A DNA stretch of 64,000 nt from contig NZ_JABRPK010000001.1 in NCBI RefSeq assembly GCF_013248995.1, forward strand, positions 124,001 through 188,000, given 5' to 3'. The first letter of the stretch is position 1. Each line of letters opens with the position of its first letter. The DNA comes from Frigoribacterium sp. VKM Ac-2836. Its GTDB lineage: Bacteria > Actinomycetota > Actinomycetes > Actinomycetales > Microbacteriaceae. Both the position numbers and the translations under genes were made by a program. Under the pieces are notes generated by a model. That model did no database searches and was not told where the DNA came from. It saw only the letters and a list, made by a program, of their open reading frames with translations. Positions 17,273-25,691 of the stretch are shown here, one piece after another.

Positions 17273-18198
17273 TCGTCGTGGCCGCCTTCAGCCCCTCGCT
17301 CGACACCGCCTACGTCGTCGACGATCTCGTGCTCGGACACCCGCACCGACCGTCGTTCGTGCGCCGCGTCGCGGGCGGCAAGGCGCTCAACATGGCCCGG
17401 GCCGCGTCCGCCCTGGGGGCGGAGGTCACGGCCGTGCCCGTACTCGGCGGACACATCGGCGAGCTGGTGGCCGAACTGCTCCGGGCCGACGGCGTCGCCG
17501 CCGTCCCGGTGCCCGACGACGTGACGACCCGTGTCTGCGTGTCGATCGGCTCGGACGCCACCGGCGACCTGACCGAGGTCTACGAACACGCGGTCCCGGT
17601 CTCGGTCGTCGTCGTCGACGCCGTCCTCGCCGCCCTCCGGGCCGCGCTCGTGCCCGGTGCCTGGCTCTCCGTGTCGGGCAGCATGCCGCCCGGCGTGGGC
17701 GACGACCTCGTGCCCCGCCTCGCCGAGCTGGCCCGCGCCTCCTCGTCGCGATTCGCGCTCGACACGCACGGCGAACCGCTCCGACGCCTGCTCGCGGCGG
17801 GCACCGCCGTCGACCTGCTCAAGATCAACCGCGAGGAGGCGCGGGCCGCCCTCGGCGCACCGGCCGACGCCGCGCTCGGGTCGCTGGTCGACGGGCTGAG
17901 GGTGCGGACGCGCGGTGCCGTCGTGGTCACCGACGGAGCCGCGGGCTCGCTCGCCGCCGACGACACGGGCCGGTGGAGCGTCGCCCTGCCGACCACCGCG
18001 GGCGACCACCCCGTGGGCAGCGGCGACTCGTTCCTCGGGGCGCTCGTCGCGGGACTCGACGCCGGCCGACCGCTCGCTCAGGCGCTCGCCGCGGCCACGG
18101 GAGCGGGGGCCGCGAACGCCGAGGTGCCGGGGGCGGCCGTCTTCGACGCCGACCGGGCCCGCGAGATCGCCGACCTCGTGCGGGTCGAACCCGCCTGA
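17269..18198 (+). CDS. 1-phosphofructokinase/tagatose-6-phosphate kinase-type PfkB kinase
   Basis: 309 residues. Closer to FruK/LacC than the preceding gene: it begins VVAAFSPSLDTAYVVDDL, the FruK/LacC-type opening, continues VAGGKALNMARAASALGAEV, and ends with VGSGDSFLGALVAGL, the catalytic GxGD motif with Asp250-like position. In the proposed pathway it would make tagatose-1,6-bisphosphate for the aldolase at 11199. Two copies of the dispersed 10-mer (17734-17743 reverse and 17834-17843) fall in its middle, 100 bp apart. The choice between fructose-1-phosphate and tagatose-6-phosphate cannot be made from sequence. Confidence 0.83.
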   Translation: MIVVAAFSPSLDTAYVVDDLVLGHPHRPSFVRRVAGGKALNMARAASALGAEVTAVPVLGGHIGELVAELLRADGVAAVPVPDDVTTRVCVSIGSDATGDLTEVYEHAVPVSVVVVDAVLAALRAALVPGAWLSVSGSMPPGVGDDLVPRLAELARASSSRFALDTHGEPLRRLLAAGTAVDLLKINREEARAALGAPADAALGSLVDGLRVRTRGAVVVTDGAAGSLAADDTGRWSVALPTTAGDHPVGSGDSFLGALVAGLDAGRPLAQALAAATGAGAANAEVPGAAVFDADRAREIADLVRVEPA

Positions 18199-18259
18199 CG
18201 GCCGATCGCGCCACGCCCGCTCCACCCCAGGACCTTCCCCTCGACAGAGAGAGACATCG

Positions 18260-19762
18260 ATGCAGTTCACCTTCGACTTCGACGACGCGACCTTCGCGGC
18301 CAACGTGACCGCGCCTCCCCGACGCACGGGCACCGGTTTCGTCGTCCCCGCCGGCCCCGTGGCCGTCCTGCACCCGTTCGGCGAGACGGAGTTCTACCGG
18401 CACGGCTGGAACTCGTGGAGCCCCAGCGGGTGGGCCCGCACGGACGGCGAGACGATCGGCATCAAGGACAGCCCCGAGCGACTGCTGACCGCGGACGACG
18501 CCGCCGTCGAGACGCCGCACGCGCACTCGGGCAGCGCCGTGGGTGCCGTCGCCGGCCCCGACGGGCGGGTGCTGCTGATCGGCAGCCTGGGCCTCGGTAC
18601 ACCCCGCGTCGGCGCGGACCGCGACGTGCTCTGGGCCCGGAACGAGGCGGACCTCGCCGAGTGGTTCGTCGCCTACGGGCCCGAACTCGAGGTGTTCGCC
18701 GACTACGCCCGCCTGGTCTCGGAGCGGCTCGGGCACCGCACCCGCACGGCCGGGACGGTGTGGAGCAGCTGGTACTCGTTCTTCGAGTCGATCGACGAGG
18801 GCCTGATCGCCAGCACGGTCGCCGACCTCGAGGGTCAGCCCGTCGACGTGTTCCAGATCGACGACGGCTGGGAGACGATCGTGGGCGACTGGGAGGCCGG
18901 CCGCGACTTCCCGTCGGGCATGCAGGCCACCGCCGAGGGCATCGCGGCCCGCGGGTTCCGGCCCGGCCTGTGGCTGGCACCCCTGATCGCCCTGCCCGGT
19001 TCGACGATCGCCCGCACCCGTCCCGACCTCATGGTGCAGGGCGAGGACGGTCGTCCGCTCGTCGCCGGTCACAACTGGGAGTCGCACTACTACGCCCTCG
19101 ACACGACGCAGGACGAGGTGCGGGACCACCTCCGCGAGGTGTTCGAACGCGTCACGGGCTGGGGGTTCAGCTACCTCAAACTCGACTTCATGTACGCCGG
19201 GGCCGTCACGGGCGTCCGCAGCACCGACGTCCACCGGGAGGTCGCCTACCGCGACGCCCTGCAGCACATCCGCGACGTGGTGGGCGACGACACGTACCTG
19301 CTCGGCTGCGGCGTGCCGATGATCCCGTCGGTGGGCATCCTCGACGGAGCCCGGGTGGGGCCCGACACGGCCGCCGTGTGGGACAACGCGGAGCGGCCCC
19401 GCGACCCCTCGGGCGCGGGGGCGCTCAACTCGATCGTCTCGTCGGTGAACCGTGCCTGGATGAAGGGCCTCTACGAGGTCGACCCCGACTCGGTCTACTT
19501 CCGCAGCACGAGGAGCCTGCTTGGCGAACCCGAACGGCAGCTGCTGCGCGACACGGCGGCCGTGCTCGAGTTCCGGTCGACCTCGGACCCGATGGCGTGG
19601 CTCGACGAGACCGAACGCGGCCGGCTCGCCGACTGGCTGTCCGAGCGGCCGACGGTGGAGCACGTCGGCCGGCACCGGTTCGTGGTCGACGGACGCGAGG
19701 TCGACCTGACCGCCGTCGTCACGGGCCGGCACGAGCCCGATCCGACGGCCGTCGCCGGCTGA
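18260..19762 (+). CDS. GH36-type alpha-galactosidase
   Basis: 500 residues. Retaining glycosidase releasing alpha-linked galactose (or GalNAc) in the cytoplasm; no signal peptide. Seen: SSWYSFFE and DVFQIDDGWE of the TIM barrel, nucleophile Asp309 in LKLDFMYAG, acid/base Asp369 in ARVGPD; the 60-residue spacing equals that in Thermotoga GalA. N-terminal beta domain includes HGWNSWSPSGW. The ATG at 18260 follows AGAGAGAC; the frame is open further up but runs through the kinase gene. Last gene of the operon, convergent with nagA 31 bp away. A second alpha-galactosidase of an unrelated mechanism (GH4) starts the same operon. Confidence 0.9.
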   Translation: MQFTFDFDDATFAANVTAPPRRTGTGFVVPAGPVAVLHPFGETEFYRHGWNSWSPSGWARTDGETIGIKDSPERLLTADDAAVETPHAHSGSAVGAVAGPDGRVLLIGSLGLGTPRVGADRDVLWARNEADLAEWFVAYGPELEVFADYARLVSERLGHRTRTAGTVWSSWYSFFESIDEGLIASTVADLEGQPVDVFQIDDGWETIVGDWEAGRDFPSGMQATAEGIAARGFRPGLWLAPLIALPGSTIARTRPDLMVQGEDGRPLVAGHNWESHYYALDTTQDEVRDHLREVFERVTGWGFSYLKLDFMYAGAVTGVRSTDVHREVAYRDALQHIRDVVGDDTYLLGCGVPMIPSVGILDGARVGPDTAAVWDNAERPRDPSGAGALNSIVSSVNRAWMKGLYEVDPDSVYFRSTRSLLGEPERQLLRDTAAVLEFRSTSDPMAWLDETERGRLADWLSERPTVEHVGRHRFVVDGREVDLTAVVTGRHEPDPTAVAG

Positions 19763-19793
19763 CCCCTCGACTCGGCACCGACCCCGTCCGGCC

Positions 19794-20966
19794 TCAGAGC
19801 CAGCGCCCGTCCCGCAGGACCCGGTCGACCCTGTCGTGCTCGTCGAGCACGACGAGGTCGGCCCGGTCGCCGGGGTCGAGCCCCGCGCCGGTCAGCCCCA
19901 GGGCGGTCGCGGCGGTGGTGGAGGAGGCCCGCACCGCCTCGGGCAGGGCGACGCCGTGCTCGCGCACGAGCCGCGAGACGCCTTCTCCGACGGTGCCCGT
20001 GCTGCCGGCCAGCGAGGAGCCGTCCGCGAGCATCGCCACGCCGTGCTCGACGACGACCTCCGAGCCCGCGATCGTGTACCGGCCGTCCGACCAGCCGGTC
20101 GCGGCCATGGCGTCCGAGACGAGGACGAGACGACCCGAGGAGGCGCGGCGCGCGATCTCCACGGCGTCCCGCGAGACGTGCCGACCGTCCAGGATGAGCT
20201 CCACGGCGAGGCGGTCGTCGGTCAGCGCGGCGCCGGCCAGCCCCGGTTCTCGGTGGTGCAGCGGTCTCATGCCGTTGTAGACGTGGGTGACCACGGTCGC
20301 CCCGGCGTCGGCGGCCGCGTGGGCCTCGGCCGCCGTGCAGTCCGAGTGCCCGAGCGCGACCACCACGCCGCGGTCGACCAGCAGGCGGATCGCGTCGACC
20401 GCACCGGGCAGCTCGGGGGCGATGGTCACCAGGCGGACGGTGCCCCGGGCGGCGTCGAGCAGGGCCTCGACCTCGGCGGGCTCGGGCGATCGCAGCAGAG
20501 CGGGGTCGTGGGCACCCCGTCGTGTCGACGAGAGCCAGGGCCCCTCGAGGTGGACGCCGTCGAGCACCCCCTCGTCGACGAGCGGAGCGAGGACGCCGAG
20601 GGCTCGGAGGGTCGCCTGCGACGAGGCCGTGGCGACGGAGGCCACGAGTCGCGTCGAGCCCGCCCGGTGGTGGTGGGCCGCGGCACGGCGGGCCCCGGCT
20701 TCGTCGGCACCGCCGAAGTCGACGCCCAGCGCGCCGTGCACGTGCTGATCGACGAATCCGGGCACGACGACTCCCCGGAGCCGTTCGAGAGGCAGGTGCA
20801 TCAGGTCGCCGGTCGGTGTCGGCCCGTCGCCGGCGTCGATCACGCGGCCCCCGCCCAGGGCGATCCAGCCGGGGCCGTCGGCACCCGTCGCCGTCACGAT
20901 CCGATCGGCGACGACGACTCGGTCGGCCGTACCGTGTCGGTCGGTCGCGGCACCTCGACGACTCAC
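19794..20966 (-). CDS. nagA: N-acetylhexosamine-6-phosphate deacetylase (NagA/AgaA)
   Basis: 390 residues from a GTG at 20966. Removes acetate from GlcNAc-6-P or GalNAc-6-P using divalent metal. Seen: amidohydrolase motif FVDQHVHGALG with the HxH pair, metal ligand Glu in VHLEGPWLS, the histidines of VVALGHSDCTAAEAH and THVYNGMRPLHHREPG, and catalytic Asp in LVSDAMAATG. The GTG overlaps the ROK kinase stop, so kinase and deacetylase are translated together. With AgaS, tagatose kinase and aldolase on the opposite strand it completes a GalNAc route. GlcNAc specificity is equally compatible with the motifs. Confidence 0.88.
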   Translation of the reverse strand: MSRRGAATDRHGTADRVVVADRIVTATGADGPGWIALGGGRVIDAGDGPTPTGDLMHLPLERLRGVVVPGFVDQHVHGALGVDFGGADEAGARRAAAHHHRAGSTRLVASVATASSQATLRALGVLAPLVDEGVLDGVHLEGPWLSSTRRGAHDPALLRSPEPAEVEALLDAARGTVRLVTIAPELPGAVDAIRLLVDRGVVVALGHSDCTAAEAHAAADAGATVVTHVYNGMRPLHHREPGLAGAALTDDRLAVELILDGRHVSRDAVEIARRASSGRLVLVSDAMAATGWSDGRYTIAGSEVVVEHGVAMLADGSSLAGSTGTVGEGVSRLVREHGVALPEAVRASSTTAATALGLTGAGLDPGDRADLVVLDEHDRVDRVLRDGRWL

Positions 20967-21904
20967 GCCGCGCCTCCGGCCGATGGGGTCTCGAGCGCGC
21001 CCCGGTCGCGGAGGGCCTGCTCGGCCAGGAGGGCGGCACCGACCATCGCGGCCCCGTCGCCGTGTGCGGCGGGTACCAGGGCGGGTCGCCGTGAGTGCGC
21101 GAGGCGCTCGTCGAGCGCCGAACCGAGGGGGTCGAAGAGCACCGGACCGGCCCCCGCCAGTCCGCCGCCCAGGACGAGCATGGTGGGGGCCGCGACGGCC
21201 GCGATCCACCCGAGGCAGTCGGCGAGCACCTCGACCAGGTCGCGCCAGGCGGCGATCGCCTCGGGCTCACCGGCCCGGACGCGCGCCACCACGGCCAGGG
21301 CGTTCGCGGCGCCCGTGCGACGTGCGAGACCGCCGGCCGACGCCACCTCCTCGACGCGCAGTCCGGCGAGGTGCCCCGCGGTCAGCACGACCTGGCCGAT
21401 CTCGCCGGCCCACCCGCCCGAGACCAGGGCCACGCCCCGGTCGACGACGGCGGCCGCGAGGCCGGTGCCGACGGGGACGAAGGCGAGACCGCCCGACGCG
21501 CCGGCCCCGGCGCCCGTGGTCGCCTCGGCGAGCGCCCCGGCGCGGACGTCCTGCCCGAAACCGACGGGCAGCGAGGAGGCGCGTTCGACGAGGGCGCGCA
21601 GGGGCACGTCGCGGAAGCCCACGTTGGTCGAGGCGACGGCCGTCCCGGCGTCGTCGTCCACGATCCCCGGAACGACGAGACCGACGGCGTCGACCCGGCC
21701 GAGACCGCGGGCGTCGTCGACGAGACGGGCGACGGCCGCCACGGTCCCGAGCCCGCGGACGTCGTCTCGAGGTGTCGGGACACGGCGTTCCCAGAGGGGG
21801 CGGTCGGACCGGCCGACCTCGACGAGCCGGGCCTTGACGGTCGTGCCACCGACGTCGACGCCGAGCACTCGGGGCCGGGCGTCGCCGGGGGGAGGGGTGG
21901 TCAT
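20963..21904 (-). CDS. ROK-family sugar kinase lacking the zinc motif
   Basis: 313 residues from ATG 21904 (AGAGGAC site 6-8 nt upstream; a GTG at 21919 is the alternative). Presumed N-acetylhexosamine or hexose kinase. Seen: phosphate-1 motif GVDVGGTTVKARLVE, catalytic region FVPVGTGLAAAVV and LVLGGGLAGAGP. The usual ROK zinc site, GH followed by CxCGxxGCxE, is absent: the equivalent segment reads TAGHLAGLRVEEVASAGGLA without cysteines. It precedes nagA with GTGA overlap, and is divergent from the DeoR gene. Loss of zinc is an observation; kinase activity is inferred from the remaining motifs. Confidence 0.82.
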   Translation of the reverse strand: MTTPPPGDARPRVLGVDVGGTTVKARLVEVGRSDRPLWERRVPTPRDDVRGLGTVAAVARLVDDARGLGRVDAVGLVVPGIVDDDAGTAVASTNVGFRDVPLRALVERASSLPVGFGQDVRAGALAEATTGAGAGASGGLAFVPVGTGLAAAVVDRGVALVSGGWAGEIGQVVLTAGHLAGLRVEEVASAGGLARRTGAANALAVVARVRAGEPEAIAAWRDLVEVLADCLGWIAAVAAPTMLVLGGGLAGAGPVLFDPLGSALDERLAHSRRPALVPAAHGDGAAMVGAALLAEQALRDRGALETPSAGGAA

Positions 21905-21937
21905 GGGCTGTCCTCTCACGGGTCCTGATCATCGCAA

Positions 21938-22006
21938 GAGCGATCGCCTGAGCGATCACCTCCGATTCGATCATCTTCGATCATTCTGGTGGACGATCGC
22001 TAAGAT
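21938..22006. promoter_or_regulatory. Divergent promoter with two tandem repeats, probable DeoR operator
   Basis: Two adjacent 12-mers, GAGCGATCGCCT and GAGCGATCACCT (21938-21961), are followed by two adjacent 10-mers, TTCGATCATC and TTCGATCATT (21966-21985), and by a -10-like TAAGAT at 22001-22006 for the DeoR gene. The reverse complement of the 10-mers contains ATGATCG, also present at the 9818 and 23036 promoters. Tandem arrays of this kind are typical for DeoR-family autoregulation. Confidence 0.6.
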
Positions 22007-22044
22007 CGGAGCGTCGTCACCCGGCACCGTTCGAGGAGAGCCCC

Positions 22045-22842
22045 ATGACCCAGCAGCAGCGCCTGAACGCCCTCCTCGAGCTCATCAGCGAGCGGGGCAA
22101 CGTCTCCATCGCCGAGATCGGCGAGGCCCTCGACATCTCGGCGGCCACGGCCCGCCGCGATCTCTCGACGCTGGCCGGCCAACGACTCGTCACGCGGACG
22201 CACGGTGGGGCGGCGGCGCTCGGCAGCGGCTACGAGCTGCCGCTGCAGTACAAGATCGCCCGCCAGGCCGAGGCGAAGGTCGCGATCGCGAAGGCGACGG
22301 CCGCCCTGATCCAGGTCAGCGACACGGTCGGGGTCAACGGGGGCACGACGACGAGCGAGGTCGCCCGTGAGCTCGGCCGCAGCGAACGGTTCGTCCGGGG
22401 CGACGGCGACGACGGCGTCACCATCGTGACGAACGCCCTCAACATCGCCTACGAGCTCTCGGTGCGCCCCCACGTCAAGATCGTGGTCACGGGCGGCGTC
22501 TCGCGTCGGCAGTCGTACGAGCTCGTCGGGCCGATGGTGACGGCGTCGTTGGCCGAGATGGCCCTCGACGTGGCGGTGCTCGGCGTCGACGGACTCACCG
22601 GTCGTTTCGGAGCGACCACGGTCCACGAGGGCGAGGCGGACGTCAGTCGCCAGTTCGCCTCCGTGGCCAAGAAGGTCGTGGTCGTCGCCGACAGCACCAA
22701 GCTCGGCCGCTCCACCTTCGCCCGCATCGCACCCCTGTCGGTGGTCGACGTCCTCGTGACCGACGTCGCCGTCGAGCCCGAGCTGCGCCGCGAGCTCGAG
22801 GCCGCCGGGGTCGAGGTGGTCGTCGCGTCCGCGACCGCCTGA
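22045..22842 (+). CDS. DeoR-family transcriptional regulator (AgaR/GlpR type)
   Basis: 265 residues. N-terminal winged helix: QRLNALLELISERGNVSIAE, then the recognition helix region ISAATARRDLSTLAGQ and the signature TRTHGGA. The C-terminal DeoRC sensor domain (DTVGVNGGTTTSEVA, GVDGLTGRFGATTVHEGEAD, VVVADSTKLG) binds sugar phosphates. GAGGAGAG precedes the ATG. Located between the nagA/ROK pair and the Gfo/Idh/MocA operon, it is the natural regulator of both and of the GH4 operon, consistent with shared ATGATCG sites. It probably represses until a pathway phosphate accumulates. Confidence 0.9.
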   Translation: MTQQQRLNALLELISERGNVSIAEIGEALDISAATARRDLSTLAGQRLVTRTHGGAAALGSGYELPLQYKIARQAEAKVAIAKATAALIQVSDTVGVNGGTTTSEVARELGRSERFVRGDGDDGVTIVTNALNIAYELSVRPHVKIVVTGGVSRRQSYELVGPMVTASLAEMALDVAVLGVDGLTGRFGATTVHEGEADVSRQFASVAKKVVVVADSTKLGRSTFARIAPLSVVDVLVTDVAVEPELRRELEAAGVEVVVASATA

Positions 22843-23025
22843 CCGCCGACGCGTGTGACGCCACGGCCCCCCACATCCTGGCGTTGTGGCGCGGCCTGAG
22901 CTGGATTTTGCCGGGTCTCGCCCCGTGACGCTGTCGCATGGGTCGCGCCTCCCTCGACCGCGTGACGTGTTTCGGGGGAGTTAAACCTGCGGCGGTGGCC
23001 TTTCGTCTCGTGCTCCGGCGTCTTA

Positions 23026-23064
23026 TTGTCGTTTCATGATCGTTTCGGCTACGTTTGAATCATC
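23026..23064 (+). promoter_or_regulatory. Promoter with internal ATGATCG site
   Basis: TTGTCG at 23026-23031 and TACGTT at 23050-23055 (18-nt spacer) make a plausible promoter; ATGATCG lies between them at 23036-23042, and a reversed near-copy GATGATTC at 23057-23064. The 8-mer TTGTCGTT at 23026 also occurs at 9829 in front of the GH4 operon, in both cases 1-2 nt before ATGAT. A protein bound here would block the polymerase. Confidence 0.5.
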
Positions 23065-23088
23065 TTCACGCAAAGGAGCGGTGACACG

Positions 23089-24345
23089 ATGACCAACAAT
23101 CCCTCGCATCAGCCGACGGACGCGACAGCCGTGCTGCGCGTCGGCGTGGTCGGAGTCGGGCAGCGCGCTTACATCGCGCACCACGTGGCCACCGCCGGAG
23201 AAGCCGCCGAGCTCGTCGCGGCCGCCGACACGACGTCCGAGGGCCGGGGCCGGGCGGCCGAGCAGTTCCCCGGCGTCGCCGTCGTGGCCTCGCACCACGA
23301 TCTCGTCGGCCTCGTCGACGCGGCGATCGTGACGACCCCGGACGCGACCCACGCCGCCATCGCGATCGATCTGCTCCGGGCCGGGATCGCCGTGTACCTC
23401 GAGAAGCCGCTCGCGACGACCCTCGCCGACGCGGACGCGATCCTCACCGTCGCCGCCGAGACGGGGACTCCGCTCTACGTCGGGCACAACTTCCGGCACG
23501 CCGCCGTGGTGCGACTGATGCACGACGTCATCGCCCGCGGTGAGATCGGCGAGGTGAAGACCGTGTGGGTGCGGCACTTCGTCGGCAACGGCGGCGACTA
23601 CTACTTCAAGGACTGGCACGCCGACCGCTCGCAGACGGGCACGCTGCTGTTGCAGAAGGCGAGCCACGACATCGACGTGGTGCACCTGCTCGCCGGTGCC
23701 TACACGCAGCGCGTGGTGGGCATGGGCGACCTCATGGTCTACGGCGAGGTCAAGGACCGCCACGAGCGGCCCGGCCAGACCGTGGAGGACTGGTTCTCGT
23801 TCGAGAACTGGCCACCGGCCTCGGCGACCGGTCTGAACCCGGTCGTCGACGTCGAGGACGTCTCGATGATGATGATGACGCTCGACAACGGCGTGACGGC
23901 GAGCTACCAGCAGTGCCACTTCACGCCCGACTACTGGCGCAACTACACCGTCATCGGCACCGAGGGGCGGCTGGAGAACGTCGGTGACACCGGGGGCGGC
24001 GTCGTCAAGGTCTGGAACCGCCGGCACGACTGGCAGGTGGCCGGCGACCTCGAGTACCCCATCGACGGCGTCGAGGCCGGGCACGCCGACGCGGACCTCG
24101 CCGCCGTGACCGAGTTCCTCGCCTTCGTCGCCCGGGGAGTGCCTCCGACGCTCTCCCCGGTCGCCGCCCGCGCCGCCGTCGCGGCCGGCGCCCTCGCCGC
24201 CGAGTCACTGCGCGACGGCTCGACGCCCCGGGACGTGCCCCGCCTTCCCGACGCCGTGCTCGACCACTTCGCCCGGCTCACCGCCGGCGGCTCTGCCCCC
24301 ACCTCCTCGACCACTCCGTCGTCACCCGCCCCCGCGGCCTCCTGA
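23089..24345 (+). CDS. Gfo/Idh/MocA-family oxidoreductase
   Basis: 418 residues. Rossmann NAD(P)-binding start LRVGVVGVGQRAYIAHHV, then the conserved lysine motif YLEKPLATTLADAD (EKP) near residue 105, and the C-terminal beta-sheet domain with KASHDIDVVHLLAGAY holding the catalytic His. Members oxidise or reduce sugars and inositols; the related GH109 glycosidases use NAD in hydrolysing alpha-GalNAc. It has no signal peptide. AAAGGAG gives a strong ribosome binding site. It heads an operon with a complete CUT1 importer, so it likely handles the imported sugar. The C-terminal 20 residues are a Ser/Thr/Pro tail. Confidence 0.87.
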   Translation: MTNNPSHQPTDATAVLRVGVVGVGQRAYIAHHVATAGEAAELVAAADTTSEGRGRAAEQFPGVAVVASHHDLVGLVDAAIVTTPDATHAAIAIDLLRAGIAVYLEKPLATTLADADAILTVAAETGTPLYVGHNFRHAAVVRLMHDVIARGEIGEVKTVWVRHFVGNGGDYYFKDWHADRSQTGTLLLQKASHDIDVVHLLAGAYTQRVVGMGDLMVYGEVKDRHERPGQTVEDWFSFENWPPASATGLNPVVDVEDVSMMMMTLDNGVTASYQQCHFTPDYWRNYTVIGTEGRLENVGDTGGGVVKVWNRRHDWQVAGDLEYPIDGVEAGHADADLAAVTEFLAFVARGVPPTLSPVAARAAVAAGALAAESLRDGSTPRDVPRLPDAVLDHFARLTAGGSAPTSSTTPSSPAPAAS

Positions 24346-24365
24346 CGAACCGAAAGGACAGCACC

Positions 24366-25682
24366 ATGTCTCGTTCCTCCATCCCTCGCCGCGGTGTCCG
24401 TCGCCGTCTCTCGATCGCGTCCGCCGCCCTCGGCATCTCGCTCGTCGCCGCCGGGTGCAGCTCGGCCGGTGGCCCGGCGGCCGCCGACGACTACGAGGCC
24501 GCGCCCGACGACCTCTCGGCCTCGATCACCTACGGCGTCTGGGACCAGGCTCAGGTCGCGGCCATCGACGCGAACCTCGAAGGCTTCAACGAGCTGTACC
24601 CGAACATCGACGTCAGCGTGAACGTCACCCCGTACGCCGACTACTTCACGAAGCTGCAGACGCAGGCCTCGAGCGACAGCCTTCCCGACCTGTTCTGGTT
24701 GAACGGCCCGAACTTCCAGCTCTACGCGAGCAACGGCAAGGTCGAGCCGATCACCGGCGCCGTCGAGGCCGGCGATCTCGACACGGAGGACTACCCCGAG
24801 GCGCTCGTCGACCTGTACTCGCTCGACGGTGTGCAGTACGGCGTCCCCAAGGACATGGACACGATCGGTGTCTGGGTGAACGAGGCCCTGTTCGAGCAGG
24901 CCGGCGTTCCCCTGCCCGAGGCGGACTGGACCTGGGACGACTTCCAACGGACCGCCGCGACTCTCTCGGAGGCCCTCTCGGCCCAGGGTGCCTATGGCGG
25001 CGCCGGGGGCATGGACGGTCAGACGACGTATTACGACACGATCGCCCAAGCCGGGGGAGAGGTCGTCGCCGACGACGGCGCGGCGTCGGGCTACGACACG
25101 GACGAGGCCAAGGCCGGCCTCCAGTTCTGGGCCGACCTCATCTCGTCGGGTGGCTCGCCGAGCATCCAGCAGCTGACCGACACCCCGGCCGACCAGTGGT
25201 TCACCTCGGGCAAGCTCGCCATGTACTGGGGAGGCAGCTGGCTCAACGCGGCGGTCTCCGACTCTCCCGTGTCGGCGACCACCGAGGTCCTGCCCCTCCC
25301 CGCCGGGGAGGAGAAGGCGACGGTCATCCACGGCGTCTCGAACGTGGTGGCCGCGGGCAGCGAGAACAAGCAGGCCGCCCAGGCGCTGCAGGTCTACCTG
25401 GCCGGTCAGGAGGCGCAGCAGCAGCAGGGCGACCTGGGAGCCGTCATCCCGGCCTTCACCGGCACGCAGCAGGGCTTCGTCGACAGTGCGCCCGATCGCG
25501 ACCTGCAGGTGTTCCTCGACGCCGTCGACTACGCCGTGCCGCTGCCCGTGTCGAAGAACTCGGCGGCCTGGAACGCTCTCGAGGACGCCGAGCTGCCCGG
25601 TGCGTTCAGTGGCGACGAGTCCGTCGACGACGTCGCGACGAACCTCGGCGAGCAGATGACCGCTCTGCTGGCGAAGGAATAG
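24366..25682 (+). CDS. Sugar-binding lipoprotein of the second CUT1 importer
   Basis: 438 residues. Signal peptide MSRSSIPRRGVRRR... with lipobox LVAAGC (Cys31). Family 1 binding-protein features: SITYGVWDQAQ, YTKLQ-like TPYADYFTKLQTQ, LPDLFWLNGP, WVNEALFEQAGV and ADWTWDDFQRTAATL. The ribosome binding site is GAAAGGAC. It is paralogous in layout to the protein at 13019 but clearly diverged, so probably has a different ligand. Exported and anchored to the outer face of the membrane. Confidence 0.9.
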   Translation: MSRSSIPRRGVRRRLSIASAALGISLVAAGCSSAGGPAAADDYEAAPDDLSASITYGVWDQAQVAAIDANLEGFNELYPNIDVSVNVTPYADYFTKLQTQASSDSLPDLFWLNGPNFQLYASNGKVEPITGAVEAGDLDTEDYPEALVDLYSLDGVQYGVPKDMDTIGVWVNEALFEQAGVPLPEADWTWDDFQRTAATLSEALSAQGAYGGAGGMDGQTTYYDTIAQAGGEVVADDGAASGYDTDEAKAGLQFWADLISSGGSPSIQQLTDTPADQWFTSGKLAMYWGGSWLNAAVSDSPVSATTEVLPLPAGEEKATVIHGVSNVVAAGSENKQAAQALQVYLAGQEAQQQQGDLGAVIPAFTGTQQGFVDSAPDRDLQVFLDAVDYAVPLPVSKNSAAWNALEDAELPGAFSGDESVDDVATNLGEQMTALLAKE

Positions 25683-25691
25683 GACCCGACC

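Noticed and set aside
22858-22884. ACGCCA...TGGCGT inverted repeat after the DeoR gene as a terminator
   Set aside because: Only 6-7 bp with a 15-nt loop; weak compared with the other hairpins here.
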